NCBI GenBank assembly: GCA_023974075.1
Contig: CM043800.1
Coordinates: 31,062,952-31,126,951, forward strand
Source of the DNA: Chaenocephalus aceratus
Lineage: Eukaryota > Chordata > Actinopteri > Perciformes > Channichthyidae
Direction of reading: 5' to 3'
DNA: 64,000 nucleotides
The position numbers and the translations under genes are program-made. How positions within the stretch are numbered: position 1 is the first letter of the stretch; every line of letters begins with the position of its first letter. Positions 35,201 to 47,930 of the stretch are shown piece after piece. Below the pieces are notes generated by a model. The model ran no database searches and was not told where the DNA came from. It saw nothing but the letters and a program-made list of their open reading frames with translations.

Positions 35201-37689
35201 ATTAAAAGTTGATAAATCAATTTAGCGAAATTGAAGGCTATTAAAAGTATTAAACAGCATTTTCCAAGGTATTACATTTTGTAGCTTGTTTTCAATAAGA
35301 ATATAAATGGTCCAAAGAGGTTGTGTTCCACAGTCTGCCTGAATGTAATCATGGCGTAGGTGTGTAGTGTGATTCTGTGTAGTTTGTTTACGGCATCCCG
35401 TTGGGTTTGACGTCATCTGAACAGGACGTCGCGCGCTCACTGCTTGATAGCGCGCGAAGGCCCGTTTACGCCGGTTGTTAAACAACATCGTTATGGGGAA
35501 ATGCAAGTCTGCGTCCAACTGGTTGGAAGATAAGGAGGAAGGACAATCAATACTGTATATAGTCAATGTGAGGTAAAGTGTGTCGCCAAGGTAACCGGTT
35601 AAAACTCCAAGTGGCGATGAGGTCTTAAAATGTATGGAAAGGGTCTCAAAGGTCTTAACTTTGACTTCAGGATTCCTGCATATACCCTGGGCTAAATAAA
35701 GAGTGCCCTCTAGTGTGCCGTCCCTGCATGTGCATGTTAGAGAAAGAGGACGCTTGGATGCTTTAATCTCTTTAGCTGTTTATAACAATTGTTTCATGTG
35801 TATTTCTCAGCATTCGCCATTTTCTCTTTTGCCAGATAAGAATGAATGTGTTCCACTTCTTCCTGCAATCATTCACAGTAATGTTGCAATTTATTCTGAT
35901 ACATTTAGGTTTCCTGATTATTTGATACTATTTTGTGGATTTATCTTCTATATCTCTAACTCCCTCGTATTCCAAGGTTGTCTGATTTGTGCTAGATGCC
36001 TCTCTGTTAAAAACAAATTCTAGCGTGAGATGATTGCATCACTCTGACATGATGTGTCTGTGTTTTCTCCACAGGCTGGAACATACACTTTCAACAGGGC
36101 CAAGCTGATGAATGTGGGTTTCCGAGAAGCCATGAGAGAGGAGGACTGGGACTGCCTCTTCTTCCATGATGTGGACCTCATCCCGGAGGACGATCGCAAC
36201 ACCTACGTCTGCGACTCCACCCCCAAGCATGTGGCCATCGCCATGGACAAGTTCGGCTACAAGTATGTCCTTTCTTGTGTCTAATAATCCACTGGTCACC
36301 GATTACACATGTTTACCTGCAATACTTAATCCTCTCCAGGCTTCCGTACAATATGTACTTTGGAGGAGTGTCAGCCCTGACGCCACTGCACTACCTCAAG
36401 ATGAACGGCTTTCCCAACAACTACTGGGGCTGGGGTGGAGAGGACGACGATATTGGACTCAGGTGAGCCTTGGCCGAATGCACTTAAGAATAAAGTATAT
36501 GTAGCCAGTCACTCATTGTGGCATTTCCCGTTTGTGGTAGATCTCTGGATTAAGAGTAGATCTAGTATTGCATTGAAACCGTTGTACTACCCTACTGTAG
36601 GTCAGACTCTGTTATCGGTGCAAGATCAATGTTTTGATTTGTGTCTCTTGAACCACGTAAGGAGATGAGTGTGATCCAGTTGTACTGTGTGATAGTAGGG
36701 TTGTGCGATTATGGCAAAAATCACAATCACGATTATTGAACTTTACAAAAAATACAAATAATAATTTGAACAGTTTCTTATAACTGTTGATTACCCTGAC
36801 CGTATAATTCAACTGAGAAACCAATACTAAAATAAGTGATATATTTAAATAAATAATATCAAAGTAATGAATACCAATAAACAAGATCAACAAATATTTT
36901 TGGAGCGCACTTCAACAAGCTACTAAACATATACAAATAAAGTAGATAAAATATGTTGCAGTGCACTGTCACAACCTAGCAAAGCAAAATAATCGTTTTT
37001 TTCGATCATGTTGTTTTCGTAATTGTGGCAGGCCAAATCGTAATTGCGATTAAAATATATGCACAGCCCTATGTGATGGACATACTTTCTCTTCTTTTTA
37101 GAGTGTCACTGGGGGGGATGTACATCAGTCGTCCGTCAGTGAAGGTGGGCCGTTACAAGATGATTAAACACAAGCTGGACAAAGGCAATGATGTGAACCC
37201 AAAGAGGTACAGTAAACTACTTGATGTATTTATTTTAATTTGGGAATTTAGGAGCAGATCTGATTTAGTTTGCATGCAGATTAATACAAATGATGATGCA
37301 AAAGAGACCCACTACTTGTTCATAAATGGAAACAGCAGAAACAACACTAATTGTTATGTCAAGTAAAATGCAAAGCTACGCAGCGTTCGGTCATCACTGC
37401 TCTGTCTATTTAAAGGTTCAACATGCTGGCCAAAACCCGTCAGACCTGGAAGTCGGATGGGATGAACACAGCTGAATATGAGCTGATCTCACGGGAATAC
37501 ATGCCCCTCTACACCAACATCACTGTTAACATCGGCACTGAGGCCGGTCTACATTCCCCTCCAGAAAAAGCTGCAGAAAAACATCCAGAGAAAAAAGCAC
37601 CTGCCGAAGTCCCAGTCAACGTCCCAGCCAAAATTACAGAAGGCGACACTAACAAAAAGCCAACACAAAATACTTCTAATCATGTATAA
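32297..37689 (+). CDS. b4galt3: Beta-1,4-galactosyltransferase 3
   Basis: This type II Golgi enzyme transfers galactose from UDP-Gal to GlcNAc ends. Six coding exons: 32297-32570, 34762-34997, 36075-36262, 36340-36462, 37102-37206, 37416-37689, all GT-AG with matching phases, giving 399 residues (human B4GALT3 has 393). Residues 8-28 form the signal-anchor helix (WRYLFMFLGIQLVVMALL). The catalytic part shows RTAIIIPHRNREHH, HPFLQRQQL, FNRAKL, the metal-binding DVD in FFHDVDLIPEDD, and WGWGGEDDDI. The end is LYTNITVNIGTE plus a hydrophilic proline/lysine-rich extension. The match to paralogue 3, rather than 1, 2 or 4, rests on the DVYANLS stem motif and the post-GTE extension. Introns hold MITEs. 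No frame disruption is seen. Confidence 0.93.
32961..33721. mobile_element. AT-rich palindromic MITE, composite copy 2
   Basis: Ends are TAGGGCTGCTCG at 32961 and GAGCAGCCCTA ending at 33721. A perfect 8-bp duplication ACTTGACA flanks it (32953-32960 and 33722-33729). A second left end (GGGCTGCTCGATTATGAC) occurs inside at about 33478, so the copy is composite. It lies in b4galt3 intron 1 of the coding part. Confidence 0.85.
35174..35689. mobile_element. DNA-repeat of the 'cttaaaaagtattaaaa' type
   Basis: The left end CAGGGGGTCCGCGGGGTC and the right end, complementary to CAGGGTATATGCAGGAATCC, are imperfect inverted repeats. Repeated 'gtcttaaa' motifs lie near both ends. No coding frame is convincing and no target duplication was found. 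It is in a b4galt3 intron. Confidence 0.5.
36696..37071. mobile_element. AT-rich palindromic MITE, copy 3
   Basis: Ends are TAGGGTTGTGCGATTATGG at 36696 and its partner GCACAGCCCTA ending at 37071. Flanking octamers TGTGATAG and TGTGATGG match at 7 of 8. Its right end lies only 30 bp from b4galt3 coding exon 5. Confidence 0.8.
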
Positions 37690-39282
37690 CACTGCCATGA
37701 CTTCAATGGGATAATCCTATTGGTCGAGCTGTAGGATGCTGTTTTTTCTCCTCTATCACCTGGAGCTGTTTTCACCTTTTTGTCAGTTTTTGGTGGCATT
37801 TCTTTGTGGGCAGTGGGACACTGATTTGGGTGATTTTAAAATGGTGATTTTTTTTTTTTTTAAATGAAAACAATTGTCAACCCTTAGATGGCGGCTCTCC
37901 ACCTTGGCTCCTGTTCTATCACTGACTCTTCTTCCAATGGGAGCCACAGTGTAGGGTGAAGGGTAAACGTTGGACTCTGTGAGTTTATATATCTACAGCG
38001 CTGTGGTTGCTGGCTAAACCTTGTGATGCCTTAGAAGCTTGTTTTGTTTTCTGTCTCTTCACTCGTACCTTACATTATTCCGAATATTGGGTTTGACAGA
38101 GCAGTAGCTGTGATTTCCAGCAGTCGCACTCGTTTTTTTTTGTCCAAATGCCAATGAGTGATGAATGAAGGAACTTGAACATGTTGTTTATTACTGCTTC
38201 TGACTGAACGCTGCACGTCCGCCACCAGTCTGTAAATACCTGGGGTCTCGTTTAGAAAGACCTTTATCCGTTTGGTTTCTGCATCAGGTGGACTAAATCC
38301 TTCAGATGTTTTCAGATGCTGTACACATACATTGCCTGTCATTTTCAGTGGAAATACTAACGAGAATGAGTTCATTTTACGTCTTGGTTCTGTAAACCAA
38401 GGCCAAGGTACAGTTCTATGTAAAGGCAGTGCATTCAATTCAGCCTTTCACATTTCAGCATATGGGATATCTACATTTGATTTTCTGTTATTGTGTGCAT
38501 TCACCTTTATCCAATAGAGCACCTCTTCGTGACGGTGATCAGTCCTCTGCCTTCAGATGCGCTTGAGATTCACATCAAAATGGAGTCTGTCTTGCTTTAA
38601 AAAAAAATGTATTTATCATTTGATCATGTGCAGTGTACGTTACATCTCCTTATCTAGATGTTTCCCCCTAAGAGTGCTGGCTTACTCCCACAACACTTTA
38701 TATGCAGTCAAATGTTATAATCTATTTTTTGCCCACTTCCTTTCCTTAATCTATACATATCATGGAGAAATGCACTCAAAAAAGTAAAGATATATATAAT
38801 TGACCTCAGTTCAATTGAAGGAATATTATGATCTTGTTTGTGTTTTGAGAGAATTCTGTGACTTCTTGTTAGGATATGATTCATTAAAACCGCCACAGAA
38901 TAGTGTCTCAATGAAACTGTGTTAAAATTAAGCAGATTAGATCCTTTCACGATTTCTTAGCAATATTGTTCTAGTCTCACCACGATGTTTGTTTTTATTT
39001 TCTGTTCTCCCCTTTCGAACACAACTATTTGTCCCTGTGTAATTTCAAGTTTCTCCATAATCTTACTCTGGAAGCCTTCACATCGAAACATCTGCCATGT
39101 CCTTTCCACTTGTGCCCGTATACTGCATGTCTGCTCCTCCTTCGCTTCTCTCCACTCTGACAGATTTGATTGTAAACATGCGAAAAATAAACTGTCCCCT
39201 CTTCCACTGAGAGTGGCTGTACTGGCAGGTGAACAGGCTGAAACCAAAGATGACTGCATGGAAAGCTGTGTTGAGGGATAAC

Positions 39283-39336
<54 letters not shown>

Positions 39337-40215
39337 CTTTGTTGTGAATGATTTCTGTACTACGCTTATGTACATACCTTTCATCTCTTCCTATCAATAC
39401 TTGTATGTTGTTCAAAGAATCTCACACCAACACTCATAATTTACGTTTTTTTCTTTTTTGTGAAGAGATGAAGATGGTCCATGATGATTACAAGTGATTT
39501 ATTTTCTGAATGCTGTACTGAGAACTTGTTTTTCATCATGACATTGGGCATTTGTCCGTGTTAGTGGACGATTTTGAGCTTTGAGAGTGTCCGCCTGTGA
39601 TTTTCATAATTAGATGACTATATACTGAATTATCATTTTGATGTGATTTCATATTCGACTCCTATGGCCTTAGCAACACATAATAGTGGTATTTCAACTT
39701 GTGCTCACTAATACAATAGCATCTTTATATCAAGACTTAATATGCATGGCAACAAACCTATTAGCGAGGAAGTGTACCGAGCACAATGTGAAGATGATAC
39801 ATATCAGTGCTCCTCTAGAAGAATATGAAGCATGCTGAAGTGTCTGTTGTGAACTGGAAACGTTCTTATTGTGACTGTACATGCAAGTTTCTGCTGTGGG
39901 GAATGTTCCTCACTGTTAAATGTAGGGCATTTCTCAGAAAGATGTACAAAGGAAGCTTATATTCCCAAAGTCACAGCATACAGTCTCCATTAACTGTGCG
40001 ACACTCGACCTGATGTTTTGTGTTTCTGATTTAAGCTACTTTACGTTTGATTTGACTCCGTTCTGATGTAGATCAGCAGCAATAGAAAGCAGTCATCACA
40101 GGGTAGCACTGAAGTAACCAAGAGCAATGTGACTTTGTGAGTTATTTCTGCTCTTTATGAATCCTGCACAGTCCAGAGTGGCCTTAAATTCATTAATAAA
40201 CTGATTATTCAAAAG
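37690..40215 (+). terminator. b4galt3: b4galt3 3'UTR with poly(A) signal
   Basis: Sequence after the TAA stop has no coding exon. An AATAAA at 40195-40200 sits in a context typical of a cleavage site, which would give a 3'UTR of about 2.5 kb. The GT microsatellite at 39285-39333 would be in the transcript. The extent is inference. Confidence 0.45.
39285..39333 (+). repeat. (GT)n microsatellite
   Basis: About 24 uninterrupted GT units. Confidence 0.95.
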
Positions 40216-42134
40216 CAATGCTTCACATGTTTTATTTTTCAATCGTTTTTTTGTTGCAACTTACGTTTATCGTGCATCTCTTTGTACACTTCCTGTAACA
40301 CCGTCGCTGTCAAAGTTAGCTGTTTTAAAAAGGATTATCACATGGTATTAATATGCATCACTTAGTGGGGAACGCCTTTCCCACTAAGTTGTACATGACG
40401 GCAGGAATGTTGTCAAGCTGGAACAGGCTGGAAAGTAAACCCACTTGGTTAGATGTTTATTTCTCTTTCTTGGTACAATATTATAAAACTCTTCATAACG
40501 CAAGAGAAAGTAAACGGGTTGTTTTATCTGACAGACAGTATACCAGATAGAGTTAAGAAAAGTCATCAATTGTCACCCAACATGTTTTGAGTTATCTTTA
40601 AAACTTCATAAGTATATTGAGTATCTTACACTTTGAACAGTCTCAGTTTCTAATTTTGCATGCAAGGTTTCGGAGTATGAATGTCCATTAATCAGTTCAA
40701 GGCAAGCACATTCAAACTTTCGAAGAATATAAGTTTAAATAACAATCACAATGGGAAATAACTTTGTTGTTGACCTGACTTTCAATCTAGCACTATTTAT
40801 ACAATATCTCAACAACTCCTGTAGCTACTTGCTTTAAGTTAAACAGGAATATAGTATGATATACAGCTCCAGATACACAGACAACTGAGAAAAAAAGTCC
40901 ACACCGACTGTGGCTGTCCTTATTTAGAGTTTCTGTGAACCTCAAATCACCTCTGATATGTCTGAATATCTGATGTCAATATTAGAGAAAGCTAAAATAC
41001 CAATTTGCTATTTGACACGGTATTTTTAGTGTTGATGTTTTAAGACACGCTTTGATTACTATTTGGTGGGGGCAGCACTGTTAACCAAAACTAAAGGATG
41101 GACGGTTAACACAGTGCTTATGGTTTTAAAAGCAGGTCAGTAGAATGAAAACAATGTCTTTGGTTTTGTGTGTCTGAGTAGTCAGTAAGCTGACACCAGT
41201 AGTTCTTATATAGGTCAGCAGCTTCTTTGTTACCAAGGAAGTCATTTAAGGAAGTGAAAATGATGGCTGAAGCAACTCAGCTAAAAGGATTGTTTTAGCT
41301 GTATTTCCTTGTCTTATATTGTAAATAACGTTGGGTGCATACTGTTGGCAAGGATAAGACAAGACACAAGAACATCACTTTTGGTTCTGGATAGACGCAT
41401 AGTGGCTGATAGGAGCTAAAATTGTCAAATAATACCTACATTATCTCAATGACCTACAGGCAGTGGCGGTTCTGGACCAATTTGACTGGGGCCAGTTATT
41501 TTCTGAGAGGGGCACAATAAATGCAGGACGAAAAAGACAAGGACAGTATGAAGTAATTGCGCATAAGAAAACAATGCAATACAGTTATTGGTACACATAT
41601 TTATTTCAGATACTTATAGTTACAGTTTTTACGCTCTAATGGGTCCGACTGACAAATAACGTTAGTTCCGCCTATTCCGTCAGCCAAGAAATTGTTTAAT
41701 CATAAACTTTTCATTTTCATATAAATGAAGTATGTAGCTTGTATAAGTCATAGAAGTCACCAATTTAAGACCTAATAAAAAAACAGCAAAAACCAGTATT
41801 ATTTTATAGTTTGCTCCTGGCCCATGTTGTCTTACTCTGATTTCAGAAACCATTTTAGTTTACAGCGATCAACTATAGTTTTCTTGCTTCTTTTCATTAC
41901 AAAAAACGTTGAATCCACCTCTGAAATTGAGATATCAGGATTTATTTATATACAAAACCATACACATAATGTACGAGCCATGTTCACAGTGTTATGCATT
42001 CAGATACTGATAAAACATTCACAGATGGTTGTTCGGGCTTGCAGATATATTTTCTTGCCATGTAAATTAGATATCAAACAAATTCCTAACATGGCTGAAT
42101 AACTTGTTACAGCAGAACCAAAGCCCTTTCTCTA
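40216..42134. other. Intergenic stretch with one transposon-end fragment
   Basis: No gene is recognised. CAGTGGCGGTTCTGGACCA at 41461 looks like the left end of a hAT-type element, but I did not find its right end. The rest is AT-rich with short accidental frames. Confidence 0.4.
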
Positions 42135-42991
42135 TAGGCGCGTTCACACCAAGTACTTTTCCCACAAAGGTTCCTGAGAACTACGATTTAGTTGCGTTCA
42201 CACCAAAAAGTCCCAGGAACTAAATTAGTTCTAGAGAACCTTTTTTACCCCCTTTTCAGTCCCTGCTTTGCCCCTTACACACCAACGCGTTTTCAGCTCC
42301 GGCTCGGAGCTGGAGCCTGAAAAGTACAGTTTTTTCCTGTTCACACCGCAGAGGCGTCGCCTTTTAGCTCCGGAATCCGGTTCACTTCCAGCTCCAAAAA
42401 ATTGTCGGTCTAGAGGCAAGAGCTTCGGAGCTAAGAGGCGGCGTCGCTTACGTCTCTCTTACGTCGAGGCGGGTTGAAGTAGATGCTGAAGACCACAAAG
42501 AAGTCTTGCATTTCGCATGTGATGTTTGTAAAGTTCCAAATAAAGTCGTCCCTTGTAAAGTCGTCCGATGCCTTCCATTTCGTTTCGTAAGAGGATAACC
42601 AAAGCGAACAAGCGCTTCAATACAATCGGCCATTGTTGTTGTTGTCGATGTGAGGGATTTCCGCGCGGTTTGGATTTTATGAAGCAGGCACGTAAACGGT
42701 GACGTCATGACGCAGCAGCGGCAGCTCTGGGCTTGTGTGAACAGAGCGGGAGCAGAAAAGGGAAACCGGAGCTGAACCAGAAAAGCTCCCGCTCGGAGCT
42801 AGAAAGGGATTTTGGGCGGCAGTATACGCCGTGAAGTTGTTTGCGGGCTGCCAGTAAACCCAGTGACGTCAGCGGCTTCATTTGCCTAATCCACCCCCAG
42901 GAACTAATTTCCGGAGTGAACGCGATCTGTACTTGAACTAAAGAGTTCTCAGGAACCTTTGTGGGAAAAGTACTTGGTGTGAACGCGCCTA
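42135..42991. mobile_element. DNA element with 48-bp perfect terminal inverted repeats
   Basis: The left end TAGGCGCGTTCACACCAAGT and the following 28 bases are exactly repeated in inverse orientation at 42944-42991. A second, weaker pair of 'gcgttcacaccaaaaagtcccaggaac' type repeats lies just inside. The interior (about 42270-42830) has its own 'agctccgg/ctcggagct' inverted motifs and may be another nested element. A minus-strand frame (42448-42708) is open but unrecognised. The superfamily is not assigned. Confidence 0.8.
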
Positions 42992-42992
42992 T

Positions 42993-44133
42993 TGTTACAT
43001 TACATTACATTACATTGCATTTAGCTGACGCTTTTATCCAAAGCGACTTACAATAAGTACATTCGACCAGGAAGACACAACCTTGAAGAAAACAGAATCA
43101 TATAAGAACATCAGGTTTCAAAGAGCCAATCGTTTCAAGTGCTACTCAACTGGCTTTAGATAAGCCAGTCCTTTATTAGTATATAAGTGCTCTGTTAGCA
43201 GTTCTTTGTTAGTCATTCTATCGCTCGAAGTGGAGTCGAAAGAGATGAGTTTTCAGTCTGCGCCGGAAGGTGTGTAAGCTTTCTGCTGTCCTGATGTCAA
43301 TGGGGAGCTCATTCCACCATTTAGGAGCCAGGATAGCAAACCCACATGTTTTTGCTGATGGGAACTTGGGTCCCCCTCGCAGCGAGGGTGCAGCGAGTCG
43401 TTTGGCTGATGCAGAGCATAGAGCACGCGCTGGGGTGTACGGTTTAACCATGTCCTGGATGTAGGAAGGGCCAGATCCATTCGCAGCATGGTACGCAAGT
43501 ACCAGTGTCTTGAAGTGAATTCTAGCAGTTACCGGAAGCCAGTGAAGGGAGCGGAGGAGCGGCGTGGTGTGGGAAAATTTTGGAAGGTTGAAGACCAGGC
43601 GAGCCGCTGCATTCTGGATGAGCTGCAGAGGTCGGATGGCACATGCAGGTAGACCAGCCAGGAGGGAGTTGCAATAGTCTAGGCGTGAGGTGACGAGAGC
43701 CTGGACCAGAAGCTGGGTCGCTTTCTGGGTCAGCTGGGCACGCATCCTCCTGATGTTGTAAAGCGTGTATCTGCAGCAGCGGGTTGTAGCAGCGATGTTT
43801 GCAGTAAACGACAGGTTGTTATCTAGGATCACACCCAGATTTCTTGCAGTCTGAGTCGGGGAAACAACAGAGGGGCCGATGTTGATAGTTAGGTCAAGAG
43901 AGGGACAATCTTTTCCCGGAAGGAAAAGCACTTCAGTTTTGTCAAGGTTGAGCTTGAGATGATGAGCGGACATCCACTGAGAGATGTCAGCTAAACAAGC
44001 AGAGATGCGTGTGACGACCTGGGTCTCTGAGCGGGGAAAGGACAGAATTAATTGGGTGTCGTCAGCGTAGCAGTGGTATGAAAAACCATGCGGGCTAATG
44101 ACAGATCCGAGCGAGTTTGTGTACAGGGAGAAG
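42993..44133 (-). mobile_element. 5'-truncated L2-type LINE
   Basis: The minus-strand frame (44133-43218) runs without a stop from SLYTNSLG through the RT motif CYADDTQLILSF, MSAHHLKLNLDKTEVLFLPG, LGVILDNNLSF, SRLDYCNSLLAGLP and LHWLPVTARIHFKTL to its stop. This is the palm-to-end region of a fish L2 polyprotein. The 3' end is a (TACAT)n tail at 42993-43018 after the 'gctgacgcttttatccaaagcgactta' signature. The N-terminal RT and endonuclease are missing. The frame is intact over 305 codons, so the insertion is fairly young. Confidence 0.88.
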
Positions 44134-44383
44134 ATTGTTGTTATTGTCTCCTCAAAACCATTTCAACCTATCATTTATTTCATATTTGTCTGTATGTGTG
44201 CAAAAAGACAAGGGCCCACTGTAGTTTCACCTCAGTTTACACGTTGACTCATTGGAAAAGTATTTAACATGCTCTCTTAAAAAGATACCAAAAGCTAGGT
44301 GACCCTGCACTAATCGTTGAACCAGCACATTCAATCCTTTTATAGGAGCTACATTATCTGCCAAATAAGAAATCCCTTTATTC

Positions 44384-47132
44384 TTACTTGCTATCAAACT
44401 TGAGATCACCAAACTTGACTATTTTTCCACCCTCAGTCACCACCTCTTTCTGCTCCCATGTTTCAACCTCCCCGTTTTTCATCTCAAAGCGCTGAATCAC
44501 CACCCTTCCTGTTGTGGGCAGGTTGCTGGGCAGGTTATCTGCAGCACCTTGGAAAAACTTCCCTTTCATGAGGTCTTCGGTGCGCTCAGTTCTGCCTTTC
44601 GGGATCAGACCCTGGTTTTTGTTCTTGTCCTCCGTCCTATAAGGGGAAGGAGGAAGGGGCATTGCTGCTCGAGGAGGCGGAGCTTTCAACTCTGGTTTCG
44701 GTGAGCGCTCCCATATCATTGGCGATTTCTCCCTGTTGTGTGGATCTCTGTTAAACTGTGTTTGAGCCTTGTTCATTGGCGATAGGTCTCTGTTCATTGG
44801 CTGTTGGTGTATGTTCCTTGGCGATAGGTCTCTGTTCATTGGCTGTTGGTGTATGTTCCTTGGCGATAGGTCTCTGTTCATTGGCTGTTGGTGTCTGTTC
44901 ATTGGGTTTGGGTCTCTGTTCATTGGCGATTGGTCTCTGTTAATTGGTAATGGATTTCTGTTCATGGGGGTTGGGTCTCTGTTCATTGGTGATAGGCCTC
45001 TGTTCATTGGCTGTTGGTGTCTGTTCATTGGGTTTGGGTCTCTCTTCATTGGCGATAGGTCTCTGTTCATTGGCAATGGATTTCTGTTCATGGGGGTTCG
45101 GTCTCTGTCCATTGGCGATAGGCCTCTGTTCATTGGCTGTTGGTGTCTGTTCATGGGGGTTGGGTCTCTGTTCATTGGCGATAGGTCTCTGTTCACTGGA
45201 GATGGATCTCTGTTCATTGGAGATGCACCTCTGTGACCAGGTGCTGGAGACATTTTTTCGACACTGATGTGTGGTGTTGCTGGCTTAAGGTAATCTTTTT
45301 GAACGGGGTTAATGCCTGGACCTCCGACCCTTTTTATCTCACTCATGACCCCACCCATGGAGGCTCTCAGAGTAGGGTCGGGATTCACCATCCTACACAC
45401 AACATGGCAGTAAGGCTGATCCTTCAGGATATCGTTGATTTTAGCTGGACAGACGCTGGGCGTGTACAGCCGGACCCGGGCACAGAGCTCGGCGATGATT
45501 TTACCCATGGCCCACACGTCTGAGCGCTGGTCCCTCTGACTGCCCCTCTGCAGAACCTCAGGGGCAGAGTACGCCTCATTCCCCATGTCTATGGCAGAGT
45601 TTTGACCATACCGGAAGAACTTAGCCAATCCCAGGTCAATGATGACCGCTCTGTTTGTGTCATGCTCCACCTGAAGGACACATGAACTTTATTGAATTTA
45701 TATTCTTACAAAATTAAAAAACAATTCACAGAGATTTAAAAGTGGATAGACGTGCAATAAGGCCGTCATTCGGTTTCAGCTACTGCCCAGTGATTACAAG
45801 TATCATGGGATAGTCTACAGCCATACTACCAGCTCCACCAGTTTAGCTTGTTAGCATGGTATTCTTTTTTAGTGAGCATTTAAAACTAAGTCCATCTGAG
45901 GCTGCAGGTATTTAGTCATATTAAACAAATTAAACATTAGACCTAATGATGTAGCTGGATGAAAGGTTAAGGGCTCACCAAAGTTATCCTGAGGGTTTTT
46001 TAAAAGTGTGTATTAAATCTCATGTCAGTAGTTGGTAAGACGTTTCATTAAAATCTGGAAATGTAAACTTCGTCGTGGCACAAGAGGAAATATCAGACAT
46101 TGAGCAAAATCATTAGGATTAGTTATTTAAGCTCCATGGATATCTCTAATAAAATGTAATGTCATCTTATAGTTACATATTCAGGCAGGACTATATGTCC
46201 CCTGTGCATGCTGACAGTCTGCATAGGCCTCCACTCACCATGATGTTTTCAGGCTTGAGGTCTTGATGGACAATATCTTTGGAGTGAAGGTGGTACAGCC
46301 CTTCACACATGCCGGTGATGATAGTTCCTTTGATAGAGGGAGTCAACTGCAAGAGACAGACATTTTAGATCAACTTTAACCAGACTGGCATCAATTATGA
46401 GCCACATTAGAGTCAAATCAACTTTTCTCATATTAGGTTACACCATTTTCCTTCAGGCCTCAATGAAACTGCTGTTCTGAAGAATTGTGAAGCTATTGTT
46501 TGTTGACATGATAACTTTACCTGTATTTTAGACTGTGATGCTTTAAAGATGGTGGTCTCCAAGTCTTCTCCAAAGATAAACTCTAAAGGAATAATCCATT
46601 TTCCGTCTTTGAGATTTATTTTTCCCAGTAGCTTCACAATATTTGGATGATTTGCCTTCCTGCAGATCAGTGGTGGCAATTCATGGAGAGACAGAGAAAA
46701 AGACAAATAAGATCAAATTAAGAACCAACTAGATACTTACTGGGTACCCGTATAGAGGGTAATTGTGTTTAAGAGAGACCTAGAAGTAAAAGACTGATTC
46801 ACCCTTGCCACATATTTTGTTGGAAAATAATCTACTTTTGTCTTTTTTGGTATTGGATAAGAGTTGAGTCTAAAGAATTGTAACTTATTGCATTATAAGT
46901 TACACACTTACATTATATTTGTGTTTATTTCTCTTTCTCTTTTTATATCCTGCTTTTTATAACATAACTAAATCATGTGTACTTACTTGTACACTTCACT
47001 CTCTCTCTCCAGGTCGTGCTGTCTGATGAGGTGTTGCGGGACTTTCTTTATAGCAGCCCAGGTATCGTTGTACTTCTGCTTGTAGACCTTCCCAAAACAG
47101 CCTTTTGCGATTGTTCCGGTGGAGTACGCCAT
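44384..47132 (-). CDS. Atypical serine/threonine protein kinase with heptad-repeat tail, copy A (intact)
   Basis: Four coding exons on the minus strand: 47132-46987, 46659-46521, 46346-46239, 45670-44384, all GT-AG with matching phases, giving 559 residues. The kinase domain starts almost at the N-terminus: glycine loop [12 protein letters not shown] (6-17), AAIK lysine K29, HPNIVKLLG (about 53-61), catalytic loop HQDLKPEN (122-129), DLG in place of DFG (143-145), SAPE (166-169) and [13 protein letters not shown] replaces HRD, so it is a non-RD type. Residues about 280-440 are 23 copies of a 7-residue repeat, consensus [S/T/Q]PMNR[D/H]x. A charged tail ends [11 protein letters not shown]. All catalytic lysine, aspartate and asparagine residues are present, so it could be active. 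An AATAAA lies just after the stop (44374-44379). The family resembles RIPK- or NEK-like fish kinases, but no named orthologue is recognised. Confidence 0.85.
44741..45226 (-). repeat. 21-bp coding minisatellite in kinase copy A (23 units)
   Basis: Tandem 21-bp units encode variants of [28 protein letters not shown] and SPRNIHQ. Unit length is a multiple of three, so copy-number change keeps frame. The opposite strand is also open in more than one frame purely because of the repeat. Confidence 0.92.
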
Positions 47133-47930
47133 CTAGTAGATAGGAGGTAGATTGTGAAGGCATTTTGACAATAAATATGCTCAACCTCAAAACATTTAAT
47201 TACAGAGGACTAAACAGCAGAAAATACGATACGATACGATATTACTTTATTAAAAGGCTCCTCTGCACTTAATGGCAGTTTGGTTTAGAACATGTTCAAC
47301 ATATTGGTATGAAGATGTTTTAGATGCTGTTCTATAGACTGTTTGTGAGCGCTGTTCCTGTTGGCCAATGAAGGTTTTCTTGTAAATGTTGCTGGGATTT
47401 TTGGGACCTTCCTCTTCATCACTTTGCGTACTTGCTATGTGTTCGTTGTTGTGACTACAAGAACAGATCAAATAACAGCAAGGGTTAAGATTATGTTATC
47501 TTGACAAGCAAACAGACGACTCATGATAAATTGAATTCCAATCCGCGTTGTATATCAGGTACATTTTTAAGGTTATTAAGAGAGATACCGAACTAAATCA
47601 AAACAGTCTACAATAGAAAGGACTGAGTTTTCTCCTAAAATGTTATAGCCTATTTTTGGTTAATGTTGCCATTTTACACTACTTAATCTTGATTCTTAAG
47701 ATAATTTCTTTGAAGATAAATCTAGAATTACAAATATAAAAGTATTAAATTCAATATTAGATTTGTATCCAAGTGAAAGAAGACTCAATCGCAATGAATT
47801 TATCCAGGCATTCATCCAGGCATCTTTCAGCGTGAATGGACCTGTCAAAAGTCGGGCAAAGAAATGTGATCAAATGTTCAGTAAGGGAGTGTCAATGTTG
47901 TTTAGTTAGACTGTGTGCTTGGATTTGGAT

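Noticed and set aside
38957..39415. Poly-(TH) minus-strand frames
   Set aside because: They read through the GT microsatellite in the inferred b4galt3 3'UTR.
44758..45267. Plus-strand open frames with '[13 protein letters not shown]' repeats over the kinase tail (and 54956-55855 in copy B)
   Set aside because: They are antisense shadows of a 21-bp repeat that happens to lack stops; the minus strand has spliced kinase exons in frame.
46996..47190. 64-residue minus-strand frame MRLSIFIVK over kinase exon 1
   Set aside because: It is a shifted-frame shadow; the frame starting [17 protein letters not shown] carries kinase motifs and a phase-compatible donor.
47250..47471. Minus-strand frame followed by AATAAA upstream of kinase exon 1, possibly a separate small exon
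   Set aside because: The equivalent in block B has an extra base (gaagaatg for gaagatg) that breaks the frame, and no partner exon was found.
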